Source of the DNA: Enoplolaimus lenunculus
Lineage: Eukaryota; Nematoda; Enoplea; Enoplida; Thoracostomopsidae
NCBI GenBank assembly: GCA_030248215.1
Contig: JASANG010002357.1
Location: forward strand, 56,481 to 120,480
Length of the DNA: 64,000 nt
Direction: 5' to 3'
The notes under the pieces are model-generated. The model worked only from the letters and a program-made list of their open reading frames with translations, did no database searches and was not told the origin of the DNA. A program made the translations under genes and the position numbers. This document shows, piece after piece, positions 57,201 through 64,000 of this stretch; position 1 is the stretch's first letter; each line of letters starts with the position of its first letter.

Positions 57201-60200
57201 TATTTTGGAGTAAGAAAGAAGATGTAAGTTAACCTGGAAGTGTCACTAGTTGGGCTTTGACTGGGCTCGTAACCAGAGGGGAGCAAAGTTTTACCGTCGT
57301 TGTAATTCATATCAACTCATTGCATGCACTTCTCGAAAATTTTGAACCCACCCTCAGGGTTGTTAACCGGAAAAAATTACCGGAAAAATGATTTTTTCCG
57401 GTTTTTCCATTTTTCCGTTTCTTCGAGGGTGTTGGAAAAAATGAGAAAATATTAAACGATTCTTAAATAAAATTTGCAACTAAGTATGATGTACAATAAC
57501 GTTTTAGATGACATGTAACTAATTTACATGCAAAACATTAACTGTGACCGCATGTACCAGGACACATTATATGTCCGAAAAGAGCGAAAATCGCAGCATA
57601 TGAATATATAAATGGATTTCCGAATTGAAGCTTTGCCACGAGATTTAATGTAAAACTTCATATGCATCTCGCTCGGTTCGCTCACCAGGTTGGGTCGACA
57701 GTGGGTCCAAAGTTAAAGTTGGGTGCTCAAAATTGAAGCTTTCTTTAACCGTATGATCTAACACAAGAATACGCCGGCGGAGGTGCGGAATTTGGACCCT
57801 CCTAGACTTTTGAAAAAATGTGGTCCGTCATATAGATCTCGTCCAGCTGAATTCAACGGTACCATTTTGATGGCTGCATGTCCAACGGTTCAATAGTTAT
57901 GGCCCTCGAAATTATAGCGCAAACACGCACAGATTGGAACAGGAAGTATCTATCAATCACATATTCGTAAAAGCAGGTTTATTCCGTACACAAATTTGAG
58001 TTGTGTTTGTACAGTTTTGTATAGTAAAAAGTTGACATTTAAAGGATCATAGAGTCCATGTTCCGTACCTCCGCCGAATACGTCTAGCTTCAACCTCGCT
58101 TTGCTCGCGAGGTTTCAGCAATTGAGAGGCTTTGATGTCAGAAAACCCAAGTGTCTTGAAATTTAATATATACTTTCAAAAACAAGTGTGACTTGTTTAG
58201 CTCGCTCGACTCATGGCTTTCTGATGTTCTGATGACAACCACAGATTATTCCACGCTTAAACTTAAATTTTTAAAAAATACGAATTTTTAAGATCTCAAA
58301 TTCTCCATTGGATCCCAAATTTTTTGTCGAAAAATTAGACAAATTATATACCATTTGACATAGGTTGCGGAGCTAAAACGAATATTGTTAAATGTTCACC
58401 AACCAGACGTCTGGCTACTGGGTTATTGTGATATAACTAAATTTGGCGCCTAACCATGATCGCTGGCAGCGCATCAAATGAGTTATTTGACAATAACTCG
58501 TTAAGCAGACTTCTGATCAAAGGATGGCATAACCGGTCACTCGGTCAAAGAATGAATTTTTTTAATTTGGTTCCATTTTTTCCGGAAAAATGTAAAAAAT
58601 TTCTTTTTTTCCGGTCACAACTTTTTCCGAAAAAAGGAACCCTGTCCCCATCCCAGTGTACCAAGCTGGCAACGGGCCTCAATTAATTGGAGTTTGTTAT
58701 TTTAATAATTATTTCAATTATCACATTAATTGCTACAGCAGATTTTTATCGTTACATAGCTGTGTATAACTGGCATTCAATTGTCTGTCTGTACGACTAC
58801 TATAAAGCTACTTCAACCAACGTTTTCAATTGTTTTATTTTTATAACCACTAAGACGTAAAATTACTGGTTTTAGAGTTGGTTTAATTAAAATATCAACT
58901 AAATGCATATCCTAATTTTGTAGAAGTACTTTTGTTCGGCATGTCACAACTTTTGCCCTCTTGTTATGAAACGGGCTGGTACGATGCGTATATGACAAAT
59001 TTGAAGGTGACACATGCATTGTGACGTAACATAAATTTAAATATTTTTGGTGTTGACACAAAAACCACTTGAATATTGGCTTTTAAAATAATTGCTCCTT
59101 AACGGTTCATCATTGTTCAGTAGAACAATATCTATTGGATATAACACAATTTGGATGGAGAGGGTATCACGGAATCTTGCCTGTCATTTTCTTGTTTAGT
59201 CGGTGCATGTGCCACTGGCGGATCCAAGGGGGCACGTGGACCTAGCCTGCTTCAGTAGTGATCAAAAGCAAGATTTTGTGTTAATGTTTAGCTTAAAATG
59301 GAGTCCGGCTTCTCACTCGCAAACTTATTTCTCTTTTATATCTGCCGCTGGCCGCCCTCGTGTAGGTATTTTTGGATCCGCCACTGGCGTGTGCATAAAT
59401 GGATTTTTGTTACAACTTTTCGAGGTTTGAAACTTTACAGATCGAACGTGATATAGGTGAAATGTTGCAAAAATCGCTTCGTTTGGTTGAAAATTTAGCA
59501 ACACTCAACAACAGCAGCACCAGCACTTCGGGTGCGACAGATTGCAAAGACGTTTATACCCATCGTATTGCGTCAATACATCATAAACTAGCGGCAATGT
59601 ATTATGAAGCGTTTTTGAACTACGATGGTGTGAGAACAGATTTTCACTACTTTTTAGTTGGTTCGAAGTCTTAGTTGTCCGTTGTGTAGAATTTTCATCA
59701 TCAGTCGACTAGTGTTTCAGATAAATTTATTCGTTATAGAGCGCTTTTGTGTTATCTCTGTAAATGTGCCAAAAAATGTACCCGTTGTAAATTGAGCCAA
59801 ATTTGGGTATCGCAAACTCTCCTCATGCATTTCAAATAATTTAGAGGTTGGAAATTTAGCACATTTTTTGCACTTGAATTATTATCCTAAACTTTTATGT
59901 TGATTTTGAGATTACCAGATGCCACAGTTTGTTTGTTTGAACTATGGGCCTATGTATAGATCAGGGTCGTAACACTAGTAAAGCATATTCCTAGGCCTAA
60001 GCATATGCCTGTAACTAAGCCTAACGCCTGAGCCTAAAGCCTAAGCCAAAGAAAAAATTAGTCTAAAGCTTAACCTTACTCAATTAGAGTCCTGTGGAAA
60101 AACAGGCCGCACACGGTATGGGCCGAACACTTACCTTGAATTTAGAGTTCTTTTGTCACAGGAAACTTCGGAACGACGCCTAAAACAACTGCGAACGCTA

Positions 60201-61012
60201 TGCGAAATGCATTATACAAAAGCTAGTGATGTAATGTCAGCCGTCGTTGCACGTGGACATTCAGTTGAGTTCATTTCAATACAACTTGAGCGGATATCTT
60301 TCGCCAAAGATTGTGCGACTGGTAAGTTGATTTTGTGAGTCTGTATTTGCTTGTGAAGCCGAAATGGCAAATTGGACTATGTTTGAGTTAGAGTTTGATT
60401 GGTTTTGTCGAACGAAGAAGAATTAAAAACCCGATCGGACATCCGGTTCCGGTATCGGATAAAACTTGGATATTTAGGTTGTGTTTACTATCGGCTCCGG
60501 TTCTGGTATCTGGTAAAAACGCTAAAGCCATATTCAACACGTTGCAAGTTACCGTAGGGCAGCGTAGCAGATGCAAGTTTGGTAAAACTGTTTTCGATGA
60601 AACGTAATACGCTTGTGTGAATAGGGCTTTACGTTTGATGGTAGAAATAGCGCTGCATAAAATCAGATAACGTGCACAGTGCACCCATTGCAATATTTGA
60701 TCAACAGTTAAAAATCTTCTGATAACGTATGTGAAAAGCGATTATTCGCCTGTAATACTTCTTTCATAAATCTAAGCTATGATCTGATTTTTAGTAGTGT
60801 CCCAAAGTCAAAACTGGACCCGGAAATTTTCGTCGAAAATACCCGGAATACCCGGACCTGGATGTAACTCTAGCGATAACTGTTAGTCGCTGAACACAAT
60901 AGTCTTGGGCTGTAAATAGAAGACGAGTATAGCGCTGCGTTAGTCTGTATTACTCAAAAAATATTGGAGTTTATCTAGGTGATGACAATGCATGCTCATT
61001 TCAGAAAGGTAC

Positions 61013-61057
<45 letters not shown>

Positions 61058-61692
61058 CATTATTATTATTATTATTCTAATTATTCTAATAATTATTGAT
61101 ATAGCTTGGGGTTGTCTTATTCTTTGCAGTGGCTTCGAGCGCCAAAGCAAAACTGGCCAATTATCACTCTGCGCTTGGCCTGGTGCACTCATGCCGACTG
61201 TCGTTGTTAGCGTTGTCGCGCGACCTACAACGCCGTCAGCAGTCTCGATACCGTAGTTCGCCGCCAGACGACGCGTTTTCGGAGACCTCAAGCACAAGTT
61301 GTTGCGTCTTCGATGACTGTGACGCTGGCGACGGTGATGGCGACGACCCAAACAGTTTGACGCACGCAATTGTTCGCGTACATGAGGGACGTTCAGCTGT
61401 TTTGGGTAATGCGTCATCGTCGTTGATGACATCATCTACGATGACTTCATCAGCGCCAGTGGTGTCATCGGCGAAGACGCAGTCATCTGGCGCTGATGAC
61501 GTCGTCGATGATCGTGCGTCAATGTCAACGTCAAAAGACGAACACTCGCCAGACGACCGTGATGATGACACAACAGCGATTGCTGGGTTGTACGCAGCGG
61601 AAGCTAAGAAAGTGTGCAATATGCTGTTGTCGGCTTTGCAGGACGTTATTAAAGCGATTTTGTTGCTGGTTCGACAAAGTAAAAAATTGTAA
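45028..61692 (+). CDS. EDRF1: EDRF1 (erythroid differentiation-related factor 1) orthologue, 19 exons
   Basis: Orthologue of animal EDRF1, a large TPR-containing protein; in mammals it is reported to influence GATA1-dependent erythroid gene expression, and its invertebrate role is not known to me. Nineteen in-phase exons give about 1393 residues against roughly 1230 in human. Landmarks recalled from the human protein occur in order: GxEVKSxAxVKxxxxPP, LxxPPxNWLR, NIKKLLKIPYS, VHRIGRT, WTFEDIxMLxGSxMPIFGGG, KPINxLTGxDYWLDxLxCNVPE, AQNILxFLKSN, EGHTYWLFK, VKLYDLTTxC, PFTxPVAIL, NFESIxDAxNxALL, HPAVWxSVxWEL and IHHxLAxMY. The extra length is in low-complexity inserts (Gln-rich in exon 10, Ser/Asp-rich in exons 14 and 19). 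The very C-terminus is uncertain (see exon 19). Confidence 0.96.
45395..45560. repeat. EDRF1: GC-rich insert in EDRF1 intron 1
   Basis: gcgggggggcagcacttttc to gcagggggccccatgac; inner ccccggcgaa repeated. Compositionally foreign but without clear ends. Confidence 0.4.
45697..45760 (+). CDS. EDRF1: EDRF1 exon 2
   Basis: 64 nt, phase 2 to 0, after ACATTTTCAG. Encodes (S)FMMANNSIDCVGKVDVISNSE, matching human SSFGMAYDFIDSVGNDVD. It lies inside a longer open frame that is not otherwise coding. Confidence 0.9.
47259..47387 (+). CDS. EDRF1: EDRF1 exon 3
   Basis: 129 nt, phase 0-0. Encodes NIKKLLKIPYSSDDQVSMLV then HRIGRTIMIDEFDLYKH, almost residue for residue the human VHRIGRTLLLDELD block. It begins upstream of the first ATG in this frame. 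Confidence 0.95.
47577..47666 (+). CDS. EDRF1: EDRF1 exon 4
   Basis: 90 nt, phase 0-0, TTTTAG acceptor and GTATAT donor. Encodes SDWEWLREFIANEIIAGAAS, matching human GDWTWLKEFYQRLI. Confidence 0.88.
47695..48200. repeat. EDRF1: GTCTCGGTCTCGG repeat pair in EDRF1 intron 4
   Basis: Two tracts (47718-47785, 48105-48190) of ggtctcggtctc-type units flank unique sequence; a third is at 4793-4845. The sharing of gatgggc and tcggttgttt suggests one element with diverged hexamer arms. Confidence 0.6.
48519..48604 (+). CDS. EDRF1: EDRF1 exon 5 (GC donor)
   Basis: 86 nt, phase 0 to 2. Encodes DALVVPSSSLATREQVAEKL then MMSKFLFH, matching human AILSKFLYYS. No GT donor keeps the frame; CACAG|GCCAGT at 48605 does, and joining gives FLFHS, so this intron is predicted to be GC-AG. 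Confidence 0.82.
49318..49456 (+). CDS. EDRF1: EDRF1 exon 6
   Basis: 139 nt, phase 2 to 0. Ser/Pro-rich, poorly conserved (LPSSSGLESSTDCFVPSGSP, then WIPDPLQTEQ). Called from GTTTTAG, GTGGGT and phase; it corresponds to the low-complexity segment before the WTFEDI block. Confidence 0.78.
49702..49920. mobile_element. GGGCCCGTATTCTC-family MITE in EDRF1 intron 6
   Basis: gtgcccgtattcttaaatat left, tatcaccagttggtgata palindrome, acctaccactaactggtgat right. Confidence 0.6.
49963..50111 (+). CDS. EDRF1: EDRF1 exon 7
   Basis: 149 nt, phase 0 to 2. Encodes QVLWTFEDIRMLIGSDMPIF then GGGTHPCISLRLR. This is the most conserved block of the protein. A GC-rich foldback element sits about 45 bp downstream. 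Confidence 0.96.
50150..50340. mobile_element. GGCGCC-rich foldback, copy 3, in EDRF1 intron 7
   Basis: tggcgccgtccgtcatcgtc left; gtgattcacgtacgataccg loop; gacggacggcgccagacg and agtatagtgccaccc right. The right flank is the inverse of the gcgctatac left flank of other copies. Confidence 0.8.
50530..50685. mobile_element. GGCGCC-rich foldback, decayed copy 4
   Basis: gggcgccttccgtcatagtg and ggtgacgtactgcgacagac with a short loop. Same intron as copy 3. Confidence 0.55.
50740..50851 (+). CDS. EDRF1: EDRF1 exon 8
   Basis: 112 nt, phase 2 to 0. Encodes DMKKPINILTGVDYWLDQLM then CNVPEVLMCYHLEGFVQ, in register with human. Confidence 0.96.
51211..51358 (+). CDS. EDRF1: EDRF1 exon 9
   Basis: 148 nt, phase 0 to 1. 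Encodes RYELLETSDLPNITDVPFSP, then AAQNILAFLKSNATREGHTY and WLFK. Clear match to human. Confidence 0.96.
51678..52009 (+). CDS. EDRF1: EDRF1 exon 10
   Basis: 332 nt, phase 1 to 0. Encodes AKDDDVVKLYDLTTICDDYV, a Gln-rich insert (EQQQQQRQKQQT), then NPFTLPVAILMYRVARNL and a helical stretch ending GKGQYPQ. The insert is absent from human. Confidence 0.95.
52422..52604 (+). CDS. EDRF1: EDRF1 exon 11
   Basis: 183 nt, phase 0-0. Encodes VTGSVHYMLANLYLNYGLSY, a TPR-like helix matching human ASANYMLSELF, then an acidic stretch (AEDEFDAEDWFVDGP). Confidence 0.9.
53677..54079 (+). CDS. EDRF1: EDRF1 exon 12
   Basis: 403 nt, phase 0 to 1. Contains YPNTPIPLGYTPLQ (human DPSTPIPLKYE), STTKMQLMLLPPAV, then a TPR pair (LWQLELTALLMTRAMHSYLT, YGKSLRYLRLASCCY). 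It begins well upstream of the first ATG of the frame. Confidence 0.93.
54535..54912 (+). CDS. EDRF1: EDRF1 exon 13
   Basis: 378 nt, phase 1-1. A variable Ser/Pro-rich start is followed by MPDVLVAAGDAQLRLAHEPA, aligned with human LTLCGDIQLMLAQN, then a charged stretch (KDHEGEGGSETDCHDKADAA). Donor GTAAGT. Confidence 0.87.
55457..55894 (+). CDS. EDRF1: EDRF1 exon 14
   Basis: 438 nt, phase 1-1. Begins NYTKLFEISDSIEGHIRAAI then SCYKTSQSML, matching the human DLESQLSVSCKCYEAAN helix. A long Ser/Asn-rich insert follows, then LAKRIGNAQNVLATYYKNLA (human LKRMGNIRNEIGVFYMNQA). Confidence 0.93.
56439..56647 (+). CDS. EDRF1: EDRF1 exon 15
   Basis: 209 nt, phase 1 to 0, after TGTTTAG. Encodes LWQRSYLSYQDGIATFESIN, DAQNRALLYSNCGQLMRSCA and an ERHYLSE end. 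Strong TPR-region match to human. Confidence 0.94.
57068..57223 (+). CDS. EDRF1: EDRF1 exon 16
   Basis: 156 nt, phase 0-0. Encodes AIDLYQKAVESVDSHSYPAV then WESVVWELAGAYYHYGSSLQ, matching human AIDYYLKAL...HPAVWDSVNWELSTTYF. GTAAGT donor. Confidence 0.96.
57345..58680. mobile_element. EDRF1: TTTTTCCGG-ended inverted-repeat insertion in EDRF1 intron 16
   Basis: Left arm ggttgttaaccggaaaaaat and ttttccggtttttccat; right arm ttttttccggaaaaatg and ttccgaaaaaaggaac. About 1.3 kb, no coding capacity recognised. Confidence 0.55.
59441..59629 (+). CDS. EDRF1: EDRF1 exon 17
   Basis: 189 nt, phase 0-0. Encodes IERDIGEMLQKSLRLVENLA, a Ser/Thr-rich insert, and HRIASIHHKLAAMYYEAFLN. Two overlapping donors (GTGTGA and GTGAGA) are present; only the second keeps the frame with exon 18. 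Confidence 0.93.
59946..60125. mobile_element. GGCC-ended MITE, subtype 1, in EDRF1 intron 17
   Basis: gggcctatgtatagatcagg, agtaaagcatattcctaggc, cctaagcctaag-type core, then gtctaaagcttaaccttact and ggtatgggcc. It ends 36 bp before the exon 18 acceptor. Confidence 0.75.
60162..60321 (+). CDS. EDRF1: EDRF1 exon 18
   Basis: 160 nt, phase 0 to 1. Encodes ETSERRLKQLRTLCEMHYTK and VEFISIQLERISFAKDCAT, matching human QHRVLADLHYSKA and LLRVQLERVAFAE. GTAAGT donor. Confidence 0.94.
61014..61092. repeat. (TTA)n microsatellite in EDRF1 intron 18
   Basis: About 20 TTA/ATT units, 40-115 bp before the exon 19 acceptor. Confidence 0.95.
61130..61692 (+). CDS. EDRF1: EDRF1 exon 19 (last exon found)
   Basis: Starts in phase 1 after TCTTTGCAG. 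The helix AKLANYHSALGLVHSCRLSL (human GKLKTLSGALDIMVRTEHAF) is followed by about 100 residues rich in Ser/Asp/Ala, then AAEAKKVCNMLLSALQDVIK and LLLVRQSKKL, matching human SFLLLQSIKLLSSTKKK. The frame stops at TAA (61690-61692), but ATT|GTAAGT overlaps that stop. Human continues about 70 residues, so a further exon is possible; none was recognised before 64000. Confidence 0.85.
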
Positions 61693-62569
61693 GTTGTAGC
61701 ATGAGTGTGCTAGGCTAAGGCGTTGTTGCCTGGTTGTTTAAGTAGCGTTGCTTTAATGGGGTCGTTCTTGTGGTAAACATGTTTTTTCATAGTATTCCAA
61801 TTTCAGTTGTTTCATTAGCTGGTGTTTGCTGGATGTATTAGTATTTTCGGTGTTGATAAGTTTTTGTTAAAATTTCAATTTATTATAAAAATTATTGGAC
61901 TATGAACGAATATGGGTGATTTTAAGGATTTGTTTGAGGTTACATTTAAAAAACGTTTGTGTAAAGGGTTTATGGAATATTTATTTGTCCTGTTCCGGGA
62001 TTTTTGCTGGATGCTGATAGTTAATGATGCGGACATTATTTATGCGCGTTGTTATCAGAAAACTTCGTTGGAGTTTAGAAAGCCGTGTCTTTCTTTGGCT
62101 GCTCTTGGGGTATATTCTGCAAGACGGTACCAAATAAATGTCTTTATATATTTGAGTATCAACCTATGGGGTAGCGGTCGGTTATTGGCCTTTTCAGATT
62201 CGCTGGAGCCGACTTAACACAGTACAAAGCGATCTACAAGATAACGCTGCAAGCAAGTAAACCTTCAGCATCCGCTGATTGGCCTATTTTTATGTATAAA
62301 TTGATTGGTGAACTTCCAACAATATTTTCACATCTGTGGTCTTCTGTTCAGCAGAACAATGATTAGTTTGAGCCTAAGCCTGAAGTGGAAGGATAGGTCT
62401 AACACTAATACAAAGGTTAAAAGTTTGGTTTGAAACCCTACTCAATTACAGCACTATGTTAAACTAGATAAACTTGAAAATTACATTGGTTTATCTTGCA
62501 GATCGTATTGCTTTTATGTGATATAATTATTCAAAAACCCATTCAACGTTCCCTGAACGAGTTTGGATT

Positions 62570-62755
62570 ATCGTGAGAACTGTTAGGGATGTTGGCCAGT
62601 GTATGAGCTGGACGTAAAAATGGGTATAAACATATTCCTAAGCCTAAGTGTAAAGTAATTATCTTATACCAAACTAATCAGAAAAATTAGTCTAAAGCTT
62701 AAGCCTACTGCGGAAAAGCATTCTGCTCCAAAAATTTACATGGACGGTGCGTCAA
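62570..62755. mobile_element. GGCC-family MITE, degraded
   Basis: ggtataaacatattcctaag, then cctaagtgtaaag and gtctaaagcttaagcctact, as in the 60-kb copy. Confidence 0.5.
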
Positions 62756-63647
62756 CTTGTTTGTGTTTTTATAAGATGTTGAGCGGAATTATTCATTTAT
62801 TGCAAAATCTCTGTGGCATTTGTGATTATGTACAGCTAAGTCATTTTTCCCAGTAAAATTTTTGCAAAACACGGCCGGCCGTGTGTAGCCGGAGGTGAAA
62901 AATAGCAGAGGTAAAGCTGAAGCGATATTCGGTAATTCAAATGGGAAATTTGATAATTTTAGAAATATCTTCTGTCAGTTATTGCCAAATATTGTTATTT
63001 TAAAAGGATGTTGTCGGAACCTCAGGCAAAATTCTACCGAAACGTGAGGTCAATTTTGTGCCGTAGCCGGGTGGATACCTCCGGATGTACACTGCTGCTG
63101 GATTTTGCTATATTTTGTGATAGAAATATCGTTTTCTTTTGTATTTTTTGTCTAAAATATTCTCTTTAAACTATAAGGGTCTTCATTGTTTCCTTCATTC
63201 GTTTGAAATTGAATAAATAATTATAAACGTAATCAAATCTTCGTATGATGAGCATGAAACACTGTGAGCGCATACGAGTATATTGATGCGGGGTTTACGT
63301 TATAACCGGGGCCGCCTGGGACATATTTTGTACCTATTAGACTACTGGTAACATTGTGTCTGCTTACAGACCGCCGTATCATAGTCAAAAATTCGTATTT
63401 GTCTGCTTTTACAATATTGTGTAGGTTACCTTTTGTTCTATACAAAATGATATGAAACTAGAGTTCGAAATTTGAATTTTCAAAGCATGAAGATGTTAGC
63501 ACCGGAAGATTACAGTGTCCTTGTGAATATCATGATATTAGTTGTAATTTTGGAATCATATTCGCATAAAAATGTTCCATAGTGTCACGTGATATATCGA
63601 CTGTGACCACATTGAACATTTGAGAAGGGTGGTTTGTAAGCTAATAT

Positions 63648-63789
63648 GGCTCATGTAAATATCCGGGGCGGAACGTTTTTCTGTGGATTACAATAGAGTA
63701 AGCTTAAGCTTTACACAGATTTTTTTGCCTTGGGTTAGGCTTAGAAATATGCTTGTAATACTGTTCCGGCCATGCTCTTCACATTGGCC
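63648..63789. mobile_element. GGCC-ended MITE, subtype 1
   Basis: ggctcatgtaaatatccggg, agtaagcttaagctttacac, gcttagaaatatgcttgtaa, cacattggcc. Confidence 0.7.
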
Positions 63790-64000
63790 GCTATGTCATG
63801 ACATTCTACTTTTGGCAGTTGGCCAGAATATAAGAGCCTGAATTTCAACGTTGACGTCGAATCAACATGGGACAAACCGTGACCCACCTGTCTCGGTTAT
63901 AATGTGAATCCCTCATGAGATTGAGGTCTCAAAACGTGGAGAAAATGGAGATACGACATATATACTTTAATTTTAAACTTTAAATATGATATTGCGAGAT

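Larger units (their letters stand above)
61693..64000. other. Sequence after the last recognised EDRF1 exon
   Basis: An open frame at 61912-62217 does not align with the EDRF1 C-terminus. Possible AATAAA signals occur near 62133 and 63211. Two GGCC-family MITEs are the only other structure seen. Confidence 0.5.

Noticed and set aside
61912-62217. Terminal EDRF1 exon
   Set aside because: No alignment to the EDRF1 C-terminus and no acceptor in the right phase; the apparent IIYARCYQK similarity is too weak.

Overview
This is a window of a eukaryotic, almost certainly metazoan (invertebrate), nuclear genome. It is AT-rich, has short exons of 35-560 nt with GT-AG introns, and is packed with small non-autonomous transposons, foldback elements and tRNA-derived SINEs. 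It contains a degenerin/ENaC/ASIC-type channel gene pair and an EDRF1 orthologue, both animal families. The phylum cannot be fixed from the sequence alone.

Three real genes can be assembled exon by exon with consistent splice phase. (1) Channel gene A, minus strand, 1888-17699: fourteen exons are visible, from the initiator Met exon to the last extracellular exon. The final two, expected to carry the pre-TM2 segment and TM2, were not found and probably lie to the left of the window. (2) Channel gene B, minus strand, 20758-38607: a complete 16-exon paralogue encoding about 653 residues, with the HG gating motif, TM1, the large cysteine-rich ectodomain, TM2 and a G-I-S selectivity tract. A and B lie head to tail with identical intron phases and nine exons of identical length, so they are a tandem duplication. 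(3) EDRF1 orthologue, plus strand, 45028-61692: 19 exons, about 1393 residues.

The rest is repeats. At least five short inverted-repeat families recur: a GGCC-ended family with internal CTTAGG/CCTAAG tracts; a CTGTAGTGACCC-ended family with TA target sites; a GAGTTGATTAATCAACTC-rich foldback; a GC-rich GGCGCCGTCCGTCACC foldback; and a GGGCCCGTATTCTC-ended family. A 45-bp minisatellite sits in gene B intron 5, a C-rich satellite lies at 42.4-43.1 kb, and a near-homopolymeric poly-C tract lies at 33.3-33.6 kb inside a block of intronless coding-like sequence of unknown origin. Tandem tRNA-derived SINEs occur at 11.5-12.1 kb and 43.8-44.8 kb.

The two channel genes probably give related subunits of a trimeric, amiloride-type sodium channel. 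Their most unusual part is a phase 0-0 exon that adds a basic linker and a six-cysteine module between the first palm strand and the rest of the ectodomain, followed by a length-variable microexon. EDRF1 is not functionally linked to them by any evidence seen here.
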